Position numbers and translations under genes: made by a program. From contig NZ_LMKN01000014.1 in the NCBI RefSeq assembly GCF_001421535.1, positions 1 through 54,051 of the forward strand: a stretch of 54,051 nucleotides of DNA, written 5' to 3'. This document shows, piece by piece, positions 17,609 to 27,200 of the stretch. How positions within the stretch are numbered: position 1 is the stretch's first letter; each line of letters begins with the position of its first letter. The notes below the pieces were generated by a model. That model did no database searches. It was not told the DNA's origin and saw only the letters and a list, made by a program, of their open reading frames with translations. This DNA is from Sphingomonas sp. Leaf20 (GTDB lineage Bacteria > Pseudomonadota > Alphaproteobacteria > Sphingomonadales > Sphingomonadaceae).

Positions 17609-18474
17609 AGGGCATCATTCTCGCCGGCGGTTCGGGCACGCGGCTTCATCCGGCGACGCTCGCCGTGAACAAGCAGCTGCTGCCGGTCTACGACAAGCCG
17701 ATGATCTATTATCCGCTGTCGGTGCTGATGCTCGCGGGCATCCGCGACATCCTGATCATCTCGAGCCCCGAATATATCGACAATTACCGTCGCCTGTTCG
17801 ACGACGGGTCGGCATTCGGGCTGGCGATCTCCTATGCCGAACAGCCCCGCCCCGAGGGCCTCGCCCAGGCGTTCACGATCGGCGCGGACTTCATCGGCGA
17901 CGACGATGTCGCGCTCGTGCTCGGCGACAACATCTTCTTCGGCGCGCACCTGACCGATCTGCTGGCGAGCGCGGTCGCGCGCAAGGGCGGCGCGACGGTG
18001 TTCTCCTACCGTGTCGAGGATCCCGAGCGCTACGGCGTGGTCGAGTTCGGCGAAGGCGGCAAGGCGGTCAGCCTCGAGGAAAAGCCGGCAAAGCCCAAGT
18101 CGCACCATGCGGTCACGGGGCTGTATTTCTACGACAACCGCGTCGTCCAGTTCGCGCGCGACCTGAAGCCCTCCGCCCGCGGCGAGCTCGAGATCACCGA
18201 TCTCAACCGCCTCTACATGGACGCCGGCGACCTGTTCGTCGAACAGATGGGTCGTGGCTATGCGTGGCTCGACACCGGCACGCACGACAGCCTGCTGGAG
18301 GCCTCGGAGTTCGTCCGCACCATCCAGCACCGCCAGGGCATCCAGGTCGCCTGTCTCGAAGAGATCGCGTATCATCAGGGCTTCATCACCGCCGATCAGG
18401 CGCGCGAAGCCGGCGAACGGTTCAAGAAGACAAATTATGGACGTGCCATCTTGAATGCGGTGAGCGGATCATAA
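17605..18474 (+). CDS. rfbA: Glucose-1-phosphate thymidylyltransferase
   Basis: This 289-aa nucleotidyltransferase makes dTDP-glucose, the first step of the rhamnose pathway. It shows ILAGGSGTRLHPATLAVNKQ, KPMIYYPLS, and VLGDNIFFG with the metal-binding aspartate. It closes the rfbCBDA operon; the donor made here probably feeds the rhamnosyltransferase-like gene at 4981. Confidence 0.97.
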   Translation: MKGIILAGGSGTRLHPATLAVNKQLLPVYDKPMIYYPLSVLMLAGIRDILIISSPEYIDNYRRLFDDGSAFGLAISYAEQPRPEGLAQAFTIGADFIGDDDVALVLGDNIFFGAHLTDLLASAVARKGGATVFSYRVEDPERYGVVEFGEGGKAVSLEEKPAKPKSHHAVTGLYFYDNRVVQFARDLKPSARGELEITDLNRLYMDAGDLFVEQMGRGYAWLDTGTHDSLLEASEFVRTIQHRQGIQVACLEEIAYHQGFITADQAREAGERFKKTNYGRAILNAVSGS

Positions 18475-18656
18475 CCGTGTTCCACGGCTCATGAGGCCGT
18501 ATCAGTATATTGCAACATCACGACACCTTCGATTTGGTTTGACCCGAAAGAGCCGGCAATGCGCATACCGCAATATTATATTTATCTACTATAATAAGTG
18601 CGGTGTATTTTTGAGTCAGTCTCGGTGACCAAAGACTTTACACAGAGGAAATTACA
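18475..18656 (+). promoter_or_regulatory. AT-rich intergenic segment with a probable promoter for gmd-fcl
   Basis: A consensus -10 hexamer TATAAT occurs at 18590-18595, in an AT-rich stretch unlike the coding DNA on each side. The -35 position (about 18567) is a poor match, so an activator or a different sigma factor is possible. The gmd start follows 62 bases later with AGAGGA as ribosome binding site. Confidence 0.45.
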
Positions 18657-19784
18657 TTGAGCGGTAAGAAAGTAGCCCTCATTACGGGCGTCACCGGGCA
18701 GGATGGCTCCTATCTGGCTGAGCTCCTGCTTGAAAAGGGCTATGAGGTTCACGGCATAAAGCGCCGGGCCTCGCTGTTCAACACGCAGCGCATTGATCAT
18801 ATCTACCAGGATCCACACGCGCCCCAGCCTAACCTGAAGCTGCACTACGGTGATCTTTCGGACACGTCGAACCTCACGCGCATCCTGAGCGAGGTCCAGC
18901 CTGACGAAGTCTACAATCTTGGTGCACAAAGCCATGTTGCGGTCAGCTTCGAAGCGCCCGAATATACCGCAGACGTCGATGGACTTGGCACGCTACGTCT
19001 GCTTGAAGCGATCCGTTTCCTGGGTCTGGAAAAGAAGACGCGCTTCTATCAGGCATCGACCTCGGAACTCTACGGCCTCGTTCAGGAAACTCCTCAGAAG
19101 GAGACGACGCCTTTCTATCCGCGCTCGCCCTATGCGGTGGCTAAACTCTATGCGTACTGGATCACGGTCAACTACCGCGAGGCATACGGCATATATGCCT
19201 GCAACGGAATACTGTTTAACCACGAGAGCCCGCGCCGCGGCGAGACGTTCGTGACCCGCAAGATCACCCGTGGTCTTGCCAACATCGCACAGGGCCTGGA
19301 GACCGGCCTGTTTATGGGCAATATCGACTCCCTGCGCGATTGGGGTCATGCCAAGGACTATGTCCGCATGCAATGGATGATGCTGCAGCAGGAGCAGGCG
19401 GAAGATTTCGTCATCGCTACTGGCGTGCAATATTCGGTGCGCGAATTCATCACCTGGTCGGCTGCGCACCTTGGCATAACGCTGCGGTTCGAGGGTGAAG
19501 GCATTGACGAGATTGGTATTGTCGACAAGGTCGAGGGCGACGATGCCCCGGCGGTCAAAGCCGGCGACGTCATCGTTCGCATAGACCCGCGCTATTTCCG
19601 TCCGGCCGAAGTTGAAACGCTGCTCGGCGATCCAACCCGGGCCAAGGACCGGCTCGGCTGGATCCCCGAGATCACCGCGCAGGAAATGTGCCGGGAAATG
19701 GTCGCAGCAGACCTCCACACCGCTAAGCGGCATGCTCTTCTTAAGACCCATGGCTACGATCTTCCAGTTTCGGTCGAAGGCTGA
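18657..19784 (+). CDS. gmd: GDP-mannose 4,6-dehydratase
   Basis: This 375-aa extended SDR makes GDP-4-keto-6-deoxymannose. Signatures are ITGVTGQDGSYLAELL, GIKRRAS, the AQSHVAVSFE block, STSELYG and YAVAKLYA. The start is TTG 18657, which decides itself: AGAGGA lies eight bases upstream, the family sequence begins there, and no ATG or GTG fits. It precedes GDP-fucose synthase with a TGATG overlap. Confidence 0.96.
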   Translation: MSGKKVALITGVTGQDGSYLAELLLEKGYEVHGIKRRASLFNTQRIDHIYQDPHAPQPNLKLHYGDLSDTSNLTRILSEVQPDEVYNLGAQSHVAVSFEAPEYTADVDGLGTLRLLEAIRFLGLEKKTRFYQASTSELYGLVQETPQKETTPFYPRSPYAVAKLYAYWITVNYREAYGIYACNGILFNHESPRRGETFVTRKITRGLANIAQGLETGLFMGNIDSLRDWGHAKDYVRMQWMMLQQEQAEDFVIATGVQYSVREFITWSAAHLGITLRFEGEGIDEIGIVDKVEGDDAPAVKAGDVIVRIDPRYFRPAEVETLLGDPTRAKDRLGWIPEITAQEMCREMVAADLHTAKRHALLKTHGYDLPVSVEG

Positions 19785-20758
19785 TGGAGCAACTTCCGAT
19801 GCGCATCTATGTGGCGGGCCATCGCGGCATGGTCGGCGGAGCGATCTCGCGTAAGCTGCGCGAGCGCGGCGCCGAAGTCATCACGCGCACTCACGCCGAA
19901 CTCGACCTGACCGACCAGGCGGCGGTGCGCGCTTTCTTTGCAAGCGAAAAGCCTGACGGCGTGGTGCTGGCAGCCGCTAAAGTAGGTGGCATTCACGCCA
20001 ACAACACATACCCGGCCGACTTCATCTACGAAAATCTTATGATCGAAGCCAACGTCATCCATCAGGCCTATGCACAAGGCGTGCAGCGTCTGCTGTTCCT
20101 AGGTTCCTCGTGCATCTACCCGCGGGCCGTCGAACAGCCAATGCGTGAGGACGCGCTTCTGACAGGCGTTCTTGAGCCGACCAACGAGCCCTATGCGGTC
20201 GCCAAAATTGCCGGCATCAAGTTGTGCGAAAGCTATAACCGCCAATACGGTACCGACTATCGCAGCGTCATGCCGACCAACCTCTATGGTCCAGGCGACA
20301 ATTTTCATCCTGAAAACAGCCATGTAATGCCGGCCCTGATCCGCCGCTTTCACGAAGCGACGGTCAGCGGCGCCAAAGAGGTCGTGATCTGGGGCACGGG
20401 GAAGCCTTGGCGCGAATTCCTTCACGTCGACGATATGGCTGAGGCCTCGCTGTTCGTGTTCGATCTCGACAAGGAAACATACGAGGCGAACACTCAGCCG
20501 ATGCTGAGCCACATCAACGTGGGCTACGGCGAGGATGTCACGATCAGCGATCTTGCACAACTGGTGGCCGCCATAACCGGCTTTACCGGGCAGATCGCCT
20601 TTGACGCATCGAAGCCGGACGGCACGATGCGCAAATTGATGGACTCGGGAAGACTGACGGCAATGGGATGGAAACCATCCGTCGCGCTCAGCGAAGGCGT
20701 CAAGGAAACCTACGCATGGTTTCTTGCGAACGTGGCAGCTTCCCAACCGCCTGCATAA
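19784..20758 (+). CDS. fcl: GDP-L-fucose synthase
   Basis: This 324-aa epimerase/reductase converts GDP-4-keto-6-deoxymannose to GDP-L-fucose. It has GHRGMVGGAI, AAKVGGIHAN, the FLGSSCIYP block and YAVAKIAGIKLC with Tyr/Lys. The start overlaps the gmd stop (TGATG). A GDP-L-fucose donor suggests that one of the glycosyltransferases adds fucose. Colitose or perosamine genes are absent, which favours fucose as end product. Confidence 0.95.
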   Translation: MEQLPMRIYVAGHRGMVGGAISRKLRERGAEVITRTHAELDLTDQAAVRAFFASEKPDGVVLAAAKVGGIHANNTYPADFIYENLMIEANVIHQAYAQGVQRLLFLGSSCIYPRAVEQPMREDALLTGVLEPTNEPYAVAKIAGIKLCESYNRQYGTDYRSVMPTNLYGPGDNFHPENSHVMPALIRRFHEATVSGAKEVVIWGTGKPWREFLHVDDMAEASLFVFDLDKETYEANTQPMLSHINVGYGEDVTISDLAQLVAAITGFTGQIAFDASKPDGTMRKLMDSGRLTAMGWKPSVALSEGVKETYAWFLANVAASQPPA

Positions 20759-21217
20759 CGAGAGGGGGCAGTGCCCCCTCCTCACCTCCACCCCGTCGGC
20801 AGCTGGACGCATGCAGAAGGCGCCGTCCTCGGGCGGCAAAGTATCGCCGCTATACGATGATCAGCATGCGCGCCCGTTTTTATGACAGCCATGCGGAGGG
20901 TGAGAATAACGCGCCCGTCGCGCCGGAAACACTCTCGATAGGTTCGTCGCTGTTCGAAATTCGCGACGACTGCCGCGCCCTATAGAAGGGCCGGACTGGG
21001 CGATTCACGAACACGAAGATCTTTGATGATCACTATTAACCCTCCCAGGATATCGTGGTCGCCTGTGAGGCCGATAACTGTGCCCCACGTGTAACGCGAA
21101 GATCTGAATTGCCGATTGCGAAGCCTTTAAAGGTTTTGAGCATTTTCGGCACAGATCACCCCATGGACACGGGTGGCGCGCGAAGCTAGCATTCGTCGAC
21201 AGGATATGGGGGAATGC
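20759..21217. other. Intergenic segment between fcl and the autotransporter gene
   Basis: Apart from the hairpin, it holds a small open frame of 42 aa at 20857-20985 (starting MISMRARFYDSHAEG), with no clear ribosome binding site and no family I recognise. It may be a remnant. The sequence CGAAGATCT occurs twice (near 21010 and 21090). The autotransporter promoter must lie in the last 200 bases, but no strong -35/-10 pair is visible. Confidence 0.4.
20762..20780 (+). terminator. Hairpin after fcl
   Basis: GAGGGGGC and GCCCCCTC form a perfect 8-bp stem with a three-base loop, four bases after the fcl stop. There is no T-run, so termination strength is uncertain. Confidence 0.55.
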
Positions 21218-24200
21218 ATGAAGGTCGGGGAAATGACGTCGCGGAAGCGGCGTGTGCGCATGTGCGCGTTGCAGACGAGCGCAATCGTGGCGACGTTTTT
21301 CGTAGCGGGCCCGGCATTTGCGCAATGCGCGCCGGATCCCACGGTCAACAATGGCACAACGACCTGCACAGGTACTGATGCCGATGGGCTCTCGGTTGCA
21401 ACCGACAATAGTCGCATCGTCATTGCAAGCGGAGCGACCGTGCGCCCCGGCAGTGGTACTGCTGCGATCATCAGTCGGGCTAATAATGCATCTTTCCAGG
21501 TCAATGGCCTGATTGATGGCGGGACGGGCAAGGCCGGGCTGTTCATCACTACCGCTGCCCCCACCACAGTACCGTGCGATCCATATTCAGGGGCCTCCGT
21601 CGGCTATTGCGTCCCCGGTTCCACCCAGACCAGCTATCCGTCGGCCAGCGCGACGGTGACGGTCGCGGCGGGCGGTACGATGACGGGCGCGCAAGGGATC
21701 CTGATCCGGCGCGATGCCAGCAACACCAATGGCTATATCTCCGCTTCGATCGACAATGCCGGCACGATCACCGGCACCGCGGGGCCCGCCGTGGTCACGG
21801 ACCAGATCGGCTTTGGCTCGCTCTCGGTCACCAACCGCGCGACCGGGACGATCGGCGGTATCGCCGGCGTGATCTCCTACGTCACCAACGCCGGGACGAT
21901 CGACGGAGGCGGCAATGCTGCCCTCGCCTCGACCCTCTCGGGGATGAACGTCGTCAACACGGGCCGGATCGTGTCGAGCGGCTCGGCCGCGACGCTGAGC
22001 GGTACCGGCAGCTATCTCTACGTCAGCAACGCGACAGACGCGGTGATCGGGGGCAGCACGACCGCGATCCGCACCAGCGGTGCGCTGTCGCTGACCAATG
22101 CAGGCACGATCAACGGGTCGGTCGTCTCGACCGCCGGGTCGGGACTGAACAGCACGATCGACACGCGCGGGGGCGTGATCAACGGCGATCTGCTGCTGGG
22201 CGCGGGCAACGACACGGTCCGCGCGCGCTATGATGCCGCGACGGGCCGGATCGCTTCGGTCACCGGAACGATCGACGGCGGAGCGGGGAGTGATACGCTG
22301 GCGATCGGCGTCGATGCCGATGCGGTGTTCACCCGCGCGGTGCTGCCGACCAATTTCGAGCTGCTCGGCTTCGACCTAAGCAACAATGCGGTGGCGACGC
22401 TGGCCGCGGGCTTTACGTCCGGCACCGGCGTATCGGTCAGTGGCACCGGCGCGCTCGTCAATCAGGCCGCGCTCGTGACCAACGGGCAGGCCGTGGTCGC
22501 TGCATTCTCGTCCTACGGTCTCGACTTCACCAACCGGGGGTCGATCACCGCATCGCTCGGTAGCACCGGCCTGTTTGCCGTGGGCACGCCATCGACGGTG
22601 ACCAACTCGGGCACGATTACCGCCAATGGCGGCTCGGGCGTGCAGGCCTATACGATGCTGACCAACAGCGGCACCATCACCGCGACGGGGACCGGCGCTG
22701 CGGTCGTCTATGGCACGCTGGCCAATAGCGGGACGATCCGCTCGACCGGGGGTACCGGCGCGACGATTTCCGGCGGGGGTTTCAGCGGATCGACCAACGA
22801 CGGGACGATCATCGGCGCGACCACCGGTCTATCGCTGTCGAGCGGGCGACTGGTCAACACGGGCACCATAACGGGCGGAACCACGGGCGTTTCGCTGGGA
22901 TATGGCAGCACGCTGATCAACGCCGCATCCGGCACGATCACGGGCGGTACCGCGGCGGTGAGCGGCACCGGATCGCCTGTTGCGATCGTCAACGCCGGCC
23001 AGATCGCCGGTACCGTGAACCTGGTTTCGCCCTTCAGCTTCGATTCCAGCAACGATGTGTTCGTCGATGCGGGTGGCACGGTGAGCGGCGCGATCCGGCT
23101 GGGTGGCGGTGACGATATGCTCGTCGTCGACCTGGCAAGCACGGGCACGCGACCGCTCGCAGGGGCGATCGGCGGGGTCGATGCGGGCGCCGGCTATGAT
23201 ACGCTGCGCTACCGGGTCAATGCCGATGCCAGCGCGGCGCTGGCGCTGACCAACGGGTTCGAGGGTCTCGCCTATGAACTGACCAACGCCGCGGCGCTGA
23301 CGCTGACCGCCGCGACGCCGTTTGCCACCACGATCGGGCTGACCGGCAACGGGTCGGTGACGCTGAACGGGACGATCTCGGCGACCGATCGCACGCTGGT
23401 CGATACCGGGATCCGGACGGTCGACCAGCTGACCATGGGCACCGCGGGGCCGGCACAGGCGCTGACGATCACCAACGCCGGCACGCTGGCGCTGACCACG
23501 ACCACGCAGAACAATTTCTATTCGACGCTGGCGGCGATCGCCGCAGGGACCGCCGACGTCACCAATAGCGGCACGATCACCGTCGCCAATGCGGCCGGCC
23601 TCTATTATCCGGCAGTCGCGATCAGCGGCGGGAACACGGTCACCAATAGCGGCACGATCACCCTGACCGGGGGCGGCACGGCGATCATTGGTGCGCGCGA
23701 CATCGTCAATTCGGGCACGATCACGGATGTTTCCGGCACCGGTGCCGGCGCAATAGGGGTGACGGGCTTCACCACGCTGGCCAACAGCGGTACGATCCGG
23801 GTCGATGGTACCGCCGTGCAGGGCAGCTATTATTATTATACCCCCCTGCAGATCACCAACAGCGGCACGATCGAGAGCCGCAGGGCGACCGCCGTCACGC
23901 TGGGCTATGGCAGCGTACTGACCAACGAAACGACCGGGACGATCAGCGGGCTGACCGCGATCGACCTCTCGAACGGCGGGACGATCGTCAACCGCGGCTC
24001 GATCATCGGCGATGTCGCGGCGACGTCGCCCTATTCCTATGGGAGTGCCCTCTACGTCGCGGATGGCGGCACGGTCGCCGGGAACGTGACCTTCGGGTCG
24101 AGCACCGACATGTTCCTCCAGACCGGCACGACGACCGGGGTGAGCGGGATTATCGATGGCGGCGAGGGCTTCGACATCTTCGGCTGGTCGCGCAAAACCA

Positions 24201-27200
24201 GCGACAGCATCGCGCTCGACCAGCGGACGGCGATCAATTTCGAAGCCGATTACGTCGAGGCGCTCGGCACCGACACGCGCGTGACGTTGACCGCGACGAG
24301 CCGTGTTGCAGGCGACCTGTACCTTCGGGGCGACGGCACGATCGTCAACGAGGCGACCATCGATGGCGCCGCACAGACCTATCTTCCGTTCTTCAACACG
24401 GCCGGATTGGCCCAGACCAACGGGCTGGCCGCGTTCGTCAACCGGGGGACGATCTCGGGCGGCGTGAACGGCACGATCTACGCCTTCACCAACAGTGGTA
24501 CGATCGGCGCGGAATCGCTTCTGTCGAACGCCGTGTACCAAGGCGTTTCGTCGGGAACGTTGTCCTTCGACAACAGCGGGGCGATCGCCTCGTCCACCGA
24601 CTATTTCGCCGCAAGCCTCGATGCCTATGGCATCGACGCTCTCACCGCCAGCAACAGCGGGACGATCACCGGCGGACTTGCGATATCGGCCACCACGCGC
24701 CTCGACCAGACGGCTCCGGCCGCAATCGCGGTCGCCAATAGCGGTAGGATCACGTCCACCACTGGCACCGCGCTAGTGATCTCGACCGGCAGCGATTACT
24801 ATTCGAGCGGCGCAAGCGCGGTCTCGCTGACCAATGGCGGTACCGTCACCGCCAGCGGAGAAGGCGGCGTTGCTGCGGAGCTGTACATACAGGACAGGTT
24901 TGGCTCGACCGTCAGCTCGACCTACGCGATCGCCAATAGCGGGACGATCGAGGCGACCGGCAACGGCCTGACACAGACCTATCAGGATTGGGACGGTACG
25001 ACCTACACCTACACCAGTCCGGCGGTCGGCCTGCTGGTCAATACCGGGACCAATGTAACCGGGACGATCGCCAACAGCGGGACGATCCAGGCGACCGGCA
25101 CGTCCGCGGTCGCACTGCTGGTATCCGGCACCGCGCTCGACCTGACCAACAGCGGCACGATCCGGGGCGGCACCGGCAGCGTGCTGGCGAACGGCGACCC
25201 GCTTGCCGGCACCAGCCTGGCGGGTGCGATCCAGAGCTCGGGCCGCGCCGACGACCGTATCGTCAATACCGGCGCGATCTTCGGGTCGGTCGATCTCGGC
25301 GACGGCAACGACAGCATCGAGAACCGCGGCCGGATCGAGGGCAATGTCCTGCTCGGCGCGGGCGACGACAGCTTCCTCCAGCGCGCGGATGCGGTGCTGG
25401 TCGGCACCGTCGACGCCGGCGAGGGCAATGACGGCCTGATCGTCGATGCGACCGTGGGTGGCGCCGTCAATGGCGACCAGTTCGTCAATTTCGAGCGCTT
25501 CACGCAGGTCGGCAGCGGCAATGTCGCCTATTCGGGGACTTTCCGCTTCGACACGATCGGCGTGTCGGGCGGTGATGTGACGGTCGCGACCGGTCAGGTC
25601 CTCGCCAGCACCGGCGCAGTGACGATCACCGGCGGGGCGGGTAACGAAACCGTAACCAATGCGGGTACGATCGCCGGCAGCGTCGACCTGGCCGCTGGCG
25701 ACGACCGCGTCGTCAACACCGGCACGATCCAGGGCGCCGTGTTGCTGGGTGCCGGCAACGACCGCTTCGTTGAGGGCGCTGGAAGCAGCGTGGCAGGCGA
25801 TGTCGATGGCGGCGCCGGCGACGATCTGTACACCGTCATGCTCGCCGGCAACCGCAGCGGCATCGGCCAGCGCAGCAACTTCGAGCGTCTGAGCGTCGAG
25901 GGCAGCGGCACGCTGGGCCTGACGCTCGACCAGAATTTCCAGTCGATCGCGCTTGCGGGCACCGGCCTCAACCTCGCGCTGGGTGGCTTCGTCGTCGGCA
26001 CCGTGACGGGCTCGGACGCGGCCGAAATGCTGTCGGTGGACGGCGATGTCGCGATGGTCTCGCTCGGCGCCGGCAACGACGAGCTGGCGCTCGGCACGAC
26101 GCGCGCGACCGGCCTCTATATGGGCGGTACGGGCGCCGACCTGCTGCGCTTCACCGCAAACGCACCGGTCACGCTGGCCGGCACGGCAACGGGCTTCGAG
26201 CGCATCGCGCTTGCAGGCGGCGCGCTGACCGTGACGGGAACGCTCGGCACCGCCGGCACCGCGCTGACCTTCGGCGACGATGCGCAGAACGTCGTCGTCG
26301 CGGCGGGCGGCACGCTCGCCGGGATGATCGATCTCGGTGCGGGCAATGACGGCTTCCGCCTGACGGCAGGCGGTACGCTGCTTGGCACCGTCTCGGGTGG
26401 AGCCGGGACCGACACCGCGACGCTCGAGCTGGCGGGCGACCGCACGCTCGGCGCGGACATGCTGCGCGACTTCGAGATCCTGAACGGCGAAGGTAGTGGC
26501 ACGCTGACGCTGACGGGTGCTCAGACCTATGAGCGCGTCAATGCTGCCACCAACCTGACGATTGGCGCGGGGGCGTCGCTCACGGCGCCTGTCGTGTTCG
26601 GGGCAGCCGATAACCGCTTCACGATCGCAGGCAGGTTTGCAGGGTCCGTCGATGGCGGGGCTGGCAGCGACACCATCCTGGTATCGGGCGGCAGCGCCGC
26701 GGCACCGGTCGCATTCGGGTCGATCGCGAATGTCGAGACGTTCGGCATGACCGCAGGCTATGCGACGATCGCCGGCAATGCATCGCTGAGCAGTGTCGAC
26801 ATGTCGGGTGGTCGACTTGTCGGCCTGGCGGGATCGACGATCCGCGCGGCGCAGATCGCGGTACGCTCAGGCGCGACCTTCGGGTCGGCCGGGTCGGTGA
26901 TCGGCAACATCGCCGTCGCTGGCACGCTCAGCCCCGGGGCGTCGCCGGGCACGATGAGCGTGACGGGCAACGTCTCGCTTGCGAGCGGATCGGTGTCGCT
27001 GTTCGAGATCACGCCGACCGTAGCCGACAAGCTCGTGATCAACGGTGGGCTTTCGATCGCGTCGGGGTCGACGCTCCGCATTGTCGCGGACGGTGCGGTA
27101 CGGCCGGGTACGTCCTACGACCTGATCGTCGCAAGCGGCGGGATCAACGGCAGCTATACGACGATCGACAAGTCGGCGTCGCTGTTCGGCTTCGTCGTGC

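Noticed and set aside
20857..20985. 42-codon open frame before the autotransporter gene as a gene
   Set aside because: No ribosome binding site and no recognisable family; kept only as a remark in the intergenic entry.
22829..24541. 570-codon open frame on the minus strand inside the autotransporter gene
   Set aside because: It is the antisense shadow of the repetitive, GC-rich passenger coding sequence. The protein is Arg/Gly/Ala-rich without motifs.
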